Assembly (NCBI GenBank): GCA_937877605.1
Contig: CALFJA010000076.1
Coordinates: 62,001 to 126,000, forward strand
Length of the DNA: 64,000 nt
Reading direction: 5' to 3'
Source: an uncultured Prevotellaceae bacterium
GTDB lineage: Bacteria > Bacteroidota > Bacteroidia > Bacteroidales > Bacteroidaceae
Positions within the stretch are counted from its first letter, which is position 1; every line of letters starts with the position of its first letter. Both the position numbers and the translations under genes were made by a program. The notes beneath the pieces are model-generated. The model saw only the letters and a program-made list of their open reading frames with translations, was not told where the DNA came from and did not search any database. Positions 54,521 to 61,315 of this stretch are shown here, piece after piece.

Positions 54521-56050
54521 TTAATTCGATTTCCTATTTATATAAGTTTTAATTTTTTCATGAATTATGGTTCTTTCGTGGGCTGACATACCTACAAATG
54601 ATATCAGCAGAACCGCACATATTACTCCTACAAACAGCAGCAAGAAGATGTTGCCGGAGATAAGTGTCTTGGTCAATATAACGAACAAAATAATTGTCGC
54701 AAAGATAATCCAACAACGAAGTACTACTTTTTTCAAATAATTGGTCCAAGAGAGTCCATTATACTTCCGATTGAAATTCAAAAGCAAACACATGGCTATC
54801 ATTTCCAAAAAGATATTTACCCAAATTCCCACGATAGGACTGCCACCATGCGACAACCAAATATAAGCGAGAGGCAAAGCCAGCAATTTGGTGGAACCTA
54901 CCACCAGTTGATAATTCCTGATTTTCCCATAAGCCAATATACCATGTATCAAGAATCTTGACAAAGTATCGCACAACATATATACCATGGTCCATCTGAC
55001 AAAGATGACGGTATATTTAGGGACTTCAACCAACCATAACGAAAGCAGTTGTGGAGTCGCAATGATGATGGGCACTGCAAAAAAGCACAACAAGAAAAAA
55101 GAAAATCTACTACCATTGTTGATGAGGGAATGTGCTCTGTAAAAGTCGTTCTGTGCTATCGATTTCGTGATTTGTGGATATACTGCCGTCTGGAAACCAG
55201 TCACAAACTGGGAAACAGCACGCTGAACTTGGTTACAGATACCCTTTGCAGCATTTACCGTTACACCAAAGAATATGTTCAGCAGGATGTCTATACCCTG
55301 ATTTCTCAAAACCAAAGAGGCATTGCCTATCAAATCCCAACCTGCAAAAGCAAACATCTCTTTGAAAATATCTCTTTCAATATGAAACGCAAGATGTCTT
55401 GCCTCTTGGAATCTCCGATAACAATAGATGCTATAAATGAACCTTAACAACAAGGCTATACAGAACATGATGGCTGCATACAACAGCAGTTTGTCAACCA
55501 AGATAACTAAAAGCAACAGGACCGCACCTAATTTTAGACTTGCCTCAAGAATGCTGATGTAGGCAAAGGCCACCATGTGCTCATGAGCGATGATAGTTGC
55601 ATTGTAAGGCAATGAAATGATGTTCACAAACAAAGTGGCAACACTGAACTGAAACACCCAGAAGGCGACACCTAACCGTTCAGCCGGTATGTTCAGTTTG
55701 TTATACAGAAACCACAACCCAAAGATTTCCAGAAGCACTACAATAATTAGGCCGAGAATGATATGGATGAGCAGGCTGGTATTGAACACTTTCTTCAAAT
55801 GGACTTCGTCATTCTGTCCCAATGCGTAGGTAATAAACCGCTGAGAAGCCCCCGACATTGTTGTGCTCAACATCGAAAACATGGCCACCACTCCACCTAC
55901 CACATTGTAGATGCCATAATCCTCTATACCCAATGCCTGCAGGGCGATTCTGCTGGTATAGAGCGTGATAAGCAGCACTACAAATGACCGCAAATACAAG
56001 AACAATGTATTTTTGGCCAACAGGCGATTGTTTTTCGAATAGTCAGGCAC
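54521..56050 (-). CDS. Wzx-type flippase (first copy)
   Basis: The 509-residue MOP-superfamily protein has 12-14 helices and starts (GTG) MPDYSKNNRLLAKNTLFLYL, then SRIALQALGIEDYGIYNVVG and MSTTMSGASQRFITYALGQ-like segments. It flips lipid-linked repeats to the periplasm. No ATG upstream fits, so the GTG is the most likely start. It is about equal in length to the second flippase and shares many motifs, so the two are paralogues. It follows the DUF3990 gene by 35 bp. Confidence 0.85.
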   Translation of the reverse strand: MPDYSKNNRLLAKNTLFLYLRSFVVLLITLYTSRIALQALGIEDYGIYNVVGGVVAMFSMLSTTMSGASQRFITYALGQNDEVHLKKVFNTSLLIHIILGLIIVVLLEIFGLWFLYNKLNIPAERLGVAFWVFQFSVATLFVNIISLPYNATIIAHEHMVAFAYISILEASLKLGAVLLLLVILVDKLLLYAAIMFCIALLLRFIYSIYCYRRFQEARHLAFHIERDIFKEMFAFAGWDLIGNASLVLRNQGIDILLNIFFGVTVNAAKGICNQVQRAVSQFVTGFQTAVYPQITKSIAQNDFYRAHSLINNGSRFSFFLLCFFAVPIIIATPQLLSLWLVEVPKYTVIFVRWTMVYMLCDTLSRFLIHGILAYGKIRNYQLVVGSTKLLALPLAYIWLSHGGSPIVGIWVNIFLEMIAMCLLLNFNRKYNGLSWTNYLKKVVLRCWIIFATIILFVILTKTLISGNIFLLLFVGVICAVLLISFVGMSAHERTIIHEKIKTYINRKSN

Positions 56051-56085
56051 GAGTTAACGGAACTTAGCGATGTTTTTTTGACTTC

Positions 56086-56583
56086 TTACAAGTCATCCTT
56101 TTCAGTGATTACTGACTCTACGAAATGCAGTTGCGACAATGCTTTCTTTGTATGGAAGGAGACTTGGTTGAAGAGCACATGCGTTTTCAATTGCACAATA
56201 GCAGCTTCTGCACTTAATTCTCCATTTTCATACAAACTGATGGTGGCATATAGATTATCGTTCGCAACAGGTCCAAGCACTATATCGTAATTATGCAATG
56301 GTGCAAAGCGTCGATTGGCAACGACGAAGTCAAGCCATTCTTTGGTTGCTCCATGGTATTCCATGATGCTTAACTCTTTATCCTGCAACAAAGCATCATC
56401 GACCTCATACACAGAGACAATTGCCTTTCCTCTTCCTGCCCGTTCTTGACGAATATGTGCCCAACGGGCCGCTTGCTCAAAATCCACCGTGGTATAAAAA
56501 CCTTTACCATAATCGGTATTCTCCCGACCTTGCCGAAGATAGGGATGCTTAACACTAACTGTTGAGCCGTGATAAAGTTTCAT
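56086..56583 (-). CDS. DUF3990 family protein, ADP-ribosyltransferase-like fold (putative toxin)
   Basis: The 165-residue protein starts MKLYHGSTVSVKHPYL, with the HG-S of an ART-like first block, then GKGFYTTVDFEQAARWA and VVANRR. The end NQVSFHTKKALSQLHFVESV matches the conserved DUF3990 C-terminus. Families with this Tyr/His layout resemble ADP-ribosyltransferases. It overlaps the DUF3791-like gene by 4 bp (ATGA). In other Bacteroidales a DUF3791 and a DUF3990 gene stand together as a suspected toxin-antitoxin pair; activity has not been shown here. Confidence 0.75.
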   Translation of the reverse strand: MKLYHGSTVSVKHPYLRQGRENTDYGKGFYTTVDFEQAARWAHIRQERAGRGKAIVSVYEVDDALLQDKELSIMEYHGATKEWLDFVVANRRFAPLHNYDIVLGPVANDNLYATISLYENGELSAEAAIVQLKTHVLFNQVSFHTKKALSQLHFVESVITEKDDL

Positions 56584-57005
56584 TTCTCCTCCTTTTTACG
56601 ATTGTCAATATATATCCTTATATCTTGCAATATCGCATCTTTACCTTGCGTATGAAGCATGTCGAAACCATTCATTAAATAATGGTCAACACGATAGTGC
56701 CGAAAAAGGGCATACGCTTCCAATGAGGTCATCTGGTATTTCTCAGCATAATGCTCAATACAAAAAGTTAAGAATACAACGATGTTGTTAGATATTATCC
56801 GTCTATCTGGCAACCAACTTTGCTCCAACAAACGATAAAGGGACTCGGTATCCAAGTACCACCATTTGGCATTTTCGTTATATAACTTGGCGTAGAATGG
56901 AGAATCATAGATATATGTCAATGCCTGCCTCACAGGGATATGTTTGCGCTGCGAAACGAGTAAGGCTAATTGGGATATTTTTAGAGGAATGATGTGGGTA
57001 CTCAT
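56580..57005 (-). CDS. DUF3791-like protein with an extra N-terminal domain (putative antitoxin)
   Basis: The 141-residue protein has a C-terminal block of about 65 residues (VVFLTFCIEHYAEKYQMTSL, then EAYALFRHYRV and NGFDMLHTQGKDAILQDIRI) that matches DUF3791. The N-terminal 65 residues (LALLVSQRKHIPVRQALTYI, with YAKLYNENAKWWYLDTESLY) resemble small stand-alone partner proteins seen beside DUF3791/DUF3990. The gene therefore looks like a fusion of two of the three usual parts. It is translated just before, and overlaps, the DUF3990 gene. Confidence 0.7.
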   Translation of the reverse strand: MSTHIIPLKISQLALLVSQRKHIPVRQALTYIYDSPFYAKLYNENAKWWYLDTESLYRLLEQSWLPDRRIISNNIVVFLTFCIEHYAEKYQMTSLEAYALFRHYRVDHYLMNGFDMLHTQGKDAILQDIRIYIDNRKKEEK

Positions 57006-57049
57006 ATTACAGAATCTTTACGCTACTGGGAATATTAACAACTCTATCC

Positions 57050-57841
57050 TCACGGCAAGCCCAGCGGCTGTATGCTCAGCTGATAGTCCTTGCCTTTTTG
57101 CACTTCGGCAAAGTGGATGTGGCGGTAGCCCTTGTTGCGGCAGAGGTCGATGATTTCCTGACGGTCTTCCGGGAGCATCTTACAGCCGAAAATAATCTCA
57201 CGGACAGCCAATGGGCTGACGGGGCAAAGCCCATGCGTGGAAATCTTGACAATGCGGTATTCTTCCTCGTAGGCCCAGTCGGAATGCTTATGAAAGAGAG
57301 CCTCGGTGGCCGGAGCCTGGTCTTTGATGTAGTTGAAACGGATGGTGTGCTCGTCGTACTCCACCTTCTTCGGAAAGAAAAAAGGGACAGGGTCTTGCAG
57401 GATATCGTACTGGATACAGATGCCTTGATGGCTGTCGGCATAGTGTGCCCACATCAGGTTGTCGTTGTTCTTTGTGGTGAGGCAGAGGATACCTGTCTTC
57501 TTCTGCTGGCGGCGGATGGCATCTTCAATATAGCGGATGCCCTCGTCAGGATGGAACATCATACGCCGGGCATGGAGTTTACATTCGGCAGGCTGCATGA
57601 GTCCTGTACCCTGAAAGAAGCGCAGCCAATCTTCTTCGGTGGAGTCGTTGACGAGTTCCAGGTTGCAGTCGTAGGGGTCGTTAAACTCGCTGGCAGTGGC
57701 AAAGTAGAGTTGCATACTTTTCAAGAACCTGAGAGCTTTGTCCTTGCTGCGGTATTGATAGAGATAGCGCGGCGTGCCCTGCTCAACGGCCAACTCCAGA
57801 AAGTCCTTCGGTGTACTGGGGAAAGAATTCATACTATTCAT
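57050..57841 (-). CDS. DUF2971 domain protein
   Basis: The 263-residue protein has the DUF2971 hallmarks YLYQYRSKDKALRFLKSMQL, then YFATASEFNDPYD near residue 50, NLMWAHYADSHQGICIQYD and WAYEEEYRIVKISTHG. The family is widespread but uncharacterised. Starts at 57841 or 57832 are both possible; the first overlaps the upxY stop by 8 bp. Its place between the antiterminator and the DUF3791/DUF3990 pair is not the UpxZ that Bacteroides fragilis has at this place. Confidence 0.8.
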   Translation of the reverse strand: MNSMNSFPSTPKDFLELAVEQGTPRYLYQYRSKDKALRFLKSMQLYFATASEFNDPYDCNLELVNDSTEEDWLRFFQGTGLMQPAECKLHARRMMFHPDEGIRYIEDAIRRQQKKTGILCLTTKNNDNLMWAHYADSHQGICIQYDILQDPVPFFFPKKVEYDEHTIRFNYIKDQAPATEALFHKHSDWAYEEEYRIVKISTHGLCPVSPLAVREIIFGCKMLPEDRQEIIDLCRNKGYRHIHFAEVQKGKDYQLSIQPLGLP

Positions 57842-58358
57842 CCACACGGCAGAACCAGCGGGTGATGTGTATCATGACACCGAGGCCGGCGACATGCTTG
57901 ATGAAGAAATATTTGCCCTTGATCTGGCAGAGCTTGCCCTTTATGCCACGGAAACGACCGCGCACGATGGTGACTTGCTTGCCGATGCGGGCCTCGGCCT
58001 GCTGGGCTGTGATGAAGACGGACTTGCTGTAGGTGGGGTCGCAGAGCATGCGGAAATCGCGCATCTCGTCGGCACTGATCTCGTAGGGGGTCCCATCTTC
58101 GTGCTTGACAATACGGTGTGGAGCGTTCAAAGCGGAGAAGATGGCCAGCATCTGTTCTTCGGGGAGTGTTTTCTCCACAAAAACATAGCCGTGGACGATG
58201 GGGGTGAGTTCCTTCTCGCTGATGCTCTCGGCAGTAGGGTCAACACGGACACCGTCGCGGAATTTCATCGGGATGAAACAGTTGAGCCCCTGCTGCTGCA
58301 GTGCATCACGCACGGATCGGTCCTGACGATAGACGGTGAGGGCGTACCAGGGAGTCAT
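57834..58358 (-). CDS. UpxY-family transcription antiterminator (NusG-like)
   Basis: The 174-residue protein has an NGN domain (TPWYALTVYRQDRSVRDALQ, and IVHGYVFVEKTLPEEQM near residue 54) and a KOW motif near 126-150 (GKQVTIVRGRFRGIKGKLCQ). In Bacteroides, UpxY proteins keep RNA polymerase going through long capsule operons by binding near the 5' leader. Here it is the first annotated long gene of the 46-kb operon. Its ATG abuts the stop of the short ORF upstream. A specialised NusG paralogue is expected from the context, and the length matches. Confidence 0.9.
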   Translation of the reverse strand: MTPWYALTVYRQDRSVRDALQQQGLNCFIPMKFRDGVRVDPTAESISEKELTPIVHGYVFVEKTLPEEQMLAIFSALNAPHRIVKHEDGTPYEISADEMRDFRMLCDPTYSKSVFITAQQAEARIGKQVTIVRGRFRGIKGKLCQIKGKYFFIKHVAGLGVMIHITRWFCRVDE

Positions 58359-58601
58359 TTAGGCGTTTGGTCGTTTGGGTGTGAGTTCCAAAGAGAGTGT
58401 GTATGCCGAGAACAACACCTGATTGCGCTCGGTGTACTGCTCTGACGAGAGTTTGTCGCCAATCTCTTGCTGATAGACGGTGCGCAGTTGCTCGTATGCT
58501 GCTATTTCCTTCTCAAACACCCGAATGAATAAATTTTGTAAAAGTTTGGTTGAAATCAAATTCACACGCTTTCCCCTCGTGGCTTTGACGCACAAAGCCA
58601 A
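58359..58601 (-). pseudogene. Short orphan ORF in the leader of the capsule operon (gene fragment)
   Basis: An 80-codon frame lacks an ATG (it would need TTG at 58601 or GTG inside) but looks protein-coding in its middle (EKEIAAYEQLRTVYQQEIGD, then SEQYTERNQVLFSAYTLSLE), perhaps resembling the segment just before the IEGN motif of Fic-type proteins. The end LTPKRPNA is encoded by a TTTGG-rich low-complexity string. It directly abuts upxY. I think it is a decayed remnant captured at the operon head, but the family link is weak. Confidence 0.35.
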
Positions 58602-58701
58602 GTATCATGCTATGCCATAAGGAGATAGCCTGTATAAAGCTGATTCCACACGGGGAGGTGCAAAGCCTCGTAGAATAAGGGATATAGTACTAAATCGGCG
58701 C

Positions 58702-58709
58702 AAAGGTAG
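58702..58709 (-). promoter_or_regulatory. -7 element (TACCTTTG) of the capsule operon promoter
   Basis: On the minus strand TACCTTTG matches TAnnTTTG exactly and is identical to the -7 box of the oxidoreductase gene at 62978. The upstream region is A/T-rich, without a clear TTTG at -33. Transcription should begin near 58695, leaving about 90 nt before the first short ORF and 340 nt before upxY, a leader that could carry the antiterminator's target. Confidence 0.65.
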
Positions 58710-58991
58710 TATTTTTTATTAAAATAAAAAAATAAATGGGGAAAAGATGTTTTTATTTACGGATTTACGAATTTCTTTGTTATATACAAAGCGCAGTAGC
58801 GAGTCCAGATTGACGGATTGACAATTGACGGATTGACGGATTTTTGTCAAATTTGTCAGAAGTTCATGCTAGGTTCGTGCTAGGTTGGCCAACTCTCCTA
58901 GCCCATTCTGCAATAACCATTTTACGAGATTTGCTTAGGTATGCTTTTCATTCTTTCATTTCTCACCACACCTCAAAAATAACGAAAAATC

Positions 58992-59022
58992 TTTTCCATC
59001 TAAATAAATTTCCATACATTTG
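58992..59022 (+). promoter_or_regulatory. Promoter of the zinc metallopeptidase gene
   Basis: TACATTTG (59015-59022) fits the -7 consensus; a TTTT (58992-58995) lies 19 bp upstream, near the -33 TTTG. The leader would be about 60 nt. Confidence 0.55.
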
Positions 59023-59088
59023 CCGGAGATTATGCGCTGTTTAGCAGCCAATTGAATTGTACTAACCTTAAACAAAACAATAAAACTT

Positions 59089-59964
59089 ATGAGACTAGAC
59101 GGACGAAGAGAAAGTGAGAATGTAGAAGACCGCCGCGGTATGAGTACTGGTGCGAAAGCAGGCATCGGCGGTATTGCTGGTATACTCTTGATTGCCCTGT
59201 TCACCTTCATGCAGGGTGGCAATCTGGGAGATGTGATTGGCAATGTCATCCAGCAAGGAGCCCTGGGCGGTGTGCAGGAAGAAACCGTGGAAGGCCAACG
59301 CGAGTTCTCGGCCGAAGAGGAAGAACTGGCAAAGTTCTCCCGCCAGGTGCTGGCATCGACCGAGGATGTATGGACGAAGGTGTTTGCAGAGAACGGCATG
59401 AAATACAAGTCGCCTACGCTGGTGCTTTTCACCGGCAGGGTGAACAGCGCCTGCGGCCAGGCTACCAGTTCGGTAGGTCCTTTCTACTGCTCTGGCGACC
59501 AAAAACTGTACATCGACCTGTCGTTCTTCACACAGATGAAACAACAACTCGGTGCTGAAGGTGATTTCTCCTATGCCTATGTGATTGCCCACGAGGTGGG
59601 ACACCATGTGGAGAACCTGCTGGGCATCCTCGGCAAGGCCCATCAGCAGATGAACCAGACCGACCAGGTTACCGCCAACAAGATCAGTGTTAAACTGGAA
59701 CTGCTGGCCGACTACTATGCCGGTGTGTGGGGACACTATGAGGACGGCGAATACGGTTCGCTGGAAGACGGCGACATCGAGGAGGCCATCGACTGCGCAG
59801 AGAAGATTGGCGACAACTACCTGCAGAAGAAGCAGCGCGGCTATGTACAGCCCGAGTCGTTCACCCACGGCACTTCCGCCCAGCGTATGCGCTGGCTGAA
59901 GCGCGGACTGCAGACGGGCGACATGAGCGTCAGCACCTTCAATGTGAGCGAAAGCCAACTGTAA
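59089..59964 (+). CDS. YpfJ-type neutral zinc metallopeptidase
   Basis: The 291-residue protein has one N-terminal membrane segment (residues 26-42), then a periplasmic domain with HEVGHHVENLLG (His168, Glu169, His172 as zinc ligands/catalyst) and the third ligand in the LLADYYAGVWGHYEDG region. This is the KPN_02809/YpfJ family of unknown substrate. The N-terminus MRLDGRRESENVEDRRG is typical. It has its own promoter and terminator and is divergent from the capsule operon, so it is not part of that system. Confidence 0.9.
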   Translation: MRLDGRRESENVEDRRGMSTGAKAGIGGIAGILLIALFTFMQGGNLGDVIGNVIQQGALGGVQEETVEGQREFSAEEEELAKFSRQVLASTEDVWTKVFAENGMKYKSPTLVLFTGRVNSACGQATSSVGPFYCSGDQKLYIDLSFFTQMKQQLGAEGDFSYAYVIAHEVGHHVENLLGILGKAHQQMNQTDQVTANKISVKLELLADYYAGVWGHYEDGEYGSLEDGDIEEAIDCAEKIGDNYLQKKQRGYVQPESFTHGTSAQRMRWLKRGLQTGDMSVSTFNVSESQL

Positions 59965-59985
59965 GCTATCGCAAGCGCATCATAG

Positions 59986-60022
59986 AAAAGCGGCAGAAGA
60001 ACAAATCTTCCGCCGCTTTTTT
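59986..60022 (+). terminator. Terminator after the metallopeptidase gene
   Basis: AAAAGCGGCAGAAG pairs with CTTCCGCCGCTTTT (one bulge) around a 7-nt loop and runs into a T tract. It sits 22 bp after the stop codon and faces a minus-strand gene. Confidence 0.8.
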
Positions 60023-60055
60023 GCATGTAAAAATGAATAATAAAGAGTTGGACTA

Positions 60056-61192
60056 TTATATTTCTCCAGCCCACAATTGCTTGAAGAAATCGAGAACATA
60101 GATGTGTTCAATCCCATCGACAGTCCGGTTGAATTGGTCGAGAGACACGATAATTTTTCTGCATGTGGCGTATTCTTCACCGAAGGCTTTCAATCCTTTC
60201 AGATGACGCGGGAGAACAGACTCAACCGATTTGATTTCAATTGCTACGTGGGCATCGCCTATCACCGCATCAACTTCCATGCCTGTATAGGTGCGCCAAT
60301 AGGTAAGTTGTTCATTACTTTCCGTGTAGTGAAGGAAGGCTATAAGTTCCTGAATAACAAGATGTTCGAAAGCATGTCCGTACTCAGGCGTTCCGCGCAA
60401 GAGTTTCCCACGATGAAGCAAATGATTGGCAACGCCCACATCAAAATAATAGAATCTGGGTGCTTGTACCAAACGCCGTTTTATATGTTTTTTATAGGCA
60501 GGAACGCGATATCCCACCAAAGTGTCTTCAAGGATATCAAAATAGGAACTGACGGTGCTTGCACTTATGCCGCATTCCTGGGCTATGTTCTGGAGATTGA
60601 TAATTTCTCCATTCGTCAATGCTGCGACTTCAAGAAATCGCTGAAAGCTGTTTAAATTCCGTACGAGTGCCTCTTCTTTTATCTCCTCCTTCAAATAAAT
60701 GTCAATGTAGGCAGATAACTTACGATGAGGATTTTGCAATAAATAATGCGGCGGTATCATTCCATAGGATACGGCTCTGTCAATTTCAAAATCTGGAATT
60801 TCCTGACTGACAAAAGGATACAAGAAAACCGGATAGGCACGGCCGCCCAAAGTATTGTGCCCCTTACGCTTCAACTTGCGGGCACTCGAACCACAAAGGA
60901 TAAAACGCAATCCATGATTGGCTATTAAACGGTGTACTTCATTGAGGAGCGATGGAACTTCAGGAATTTCATCAATTATCACCAATGTACCTTCCTCCTT
61001 CTCATGCAACATTTCATAGAGTAAAACCGGACGCAATTCCATACGCTTGCGAACATTACTGTCGAGCAAGTCTATATAGATTGCATCAGGGAAAATCTGT
61101 CTCAATAGTGTTGACTTCCCTGTCTGACGGGCACCGAACAAGAAAATACTACTGTCGGCGATCTGGTTAAGATTACATATCCGCTTGTACAT
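60056..61192 (-). CDS. AAA-family ATPase with C-terminal DUF4143
   Basis: The 378-residue protein shows a Walker A FLFGARQTGKST (about residues 17-28), Walker B TLVIIDEIPEV and sensor FILCGSSARKLKRKG, then a winged-helix-like middle (ALTNGEIINLQNIAQECGIS) and a DUF4143 nuclease-like end (ANHLLHRGKL, then YWRTYTGMEVDAVIG and AIEIKSVESV). This widespread family is of unknown function and is often on mobile or variable segments. It stands alone between two unrelated genes. Confidence 0.85.
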   Translation of the reverse strand: MYKRICNLNQIADSSIFLFGARQTGKSTLLRQIFPDAIYIDLLDSNVRKRMELRPVLLYEMLHEKEEGTLVIIDEIPEVPSLLNEVHRLIANHGLRFILCGSSARKLKRKGHNTLGGRAYPVFLYPFVSQEIPDFEIDRAVSYGMIPPHYLLQNPHRKLSAYIDIYLKEEIKEEALVRNLNSFQRFLEVAALTNGEIINLQNIAQECGISASTVSSYFDILEDTLVGYRVPAYKKHIKRRLVQAPRFYYFDVGVANHLLHRGKLLRGTPEYGHAFEHLVIQELIAFLHYTESNEQLTYWRTYTGMEVDAVIGDAHVAIEIKSVESVLPRHLKGLKAFGEEYATCRKIIVSLDQFNRTVDGIEHIYVLDFFKQLWAGEI

Positions 61193-61315
61193 ATCTACAT
61201 AGTTTTAATCCTGATTTTGATTGAAAATCCACAGTGGATCTGAGGATTTTAAAGGAAAATCCGCAGCAAATATAAGCACAATTATCCCTTTCTCAAAACT
61301 TTTACCGCATTATTT

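Larger units (their letters stand above)
58602..59088. other. Intergenic region between the divergent capsule operon and the metallopeptidase gene
   Basis: The 487 bp hold the capsule promoter (58702-58709), the leader to about 58602, and a metallopeptidase promoter at 58992-59022. Between them are direct repeats of GGATTGAC-type units (about 58808-58842) and of TGCTAGGTT (about 58867-58886), plus a 6-bp palindrome at 58775-58791 (CTTTGT, 5 nt, ACAAAG). I see no long inverted repeats that would form an invertible segment. Confidence 0.6.

Noticed and set aside
57050..57841. The gene after upxY as UpxZ
   Set aside because: It carries clear DUF2971 motifs and is longer than UpxZ.
5940..58378. 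Shared TTTGGTCGTTTGG string near lepA and near upxY as recombination sites
   Set aside because: Only 13 bp of low-complexity sequence in common; too little to claim a target site.
58650..59040. Invertible promoter flanks like those of Bacteroides fragilis capsule loci
   Set aside because: No long inverted repeats were found by eye on both sides of the -7 box; only short direct repeats.
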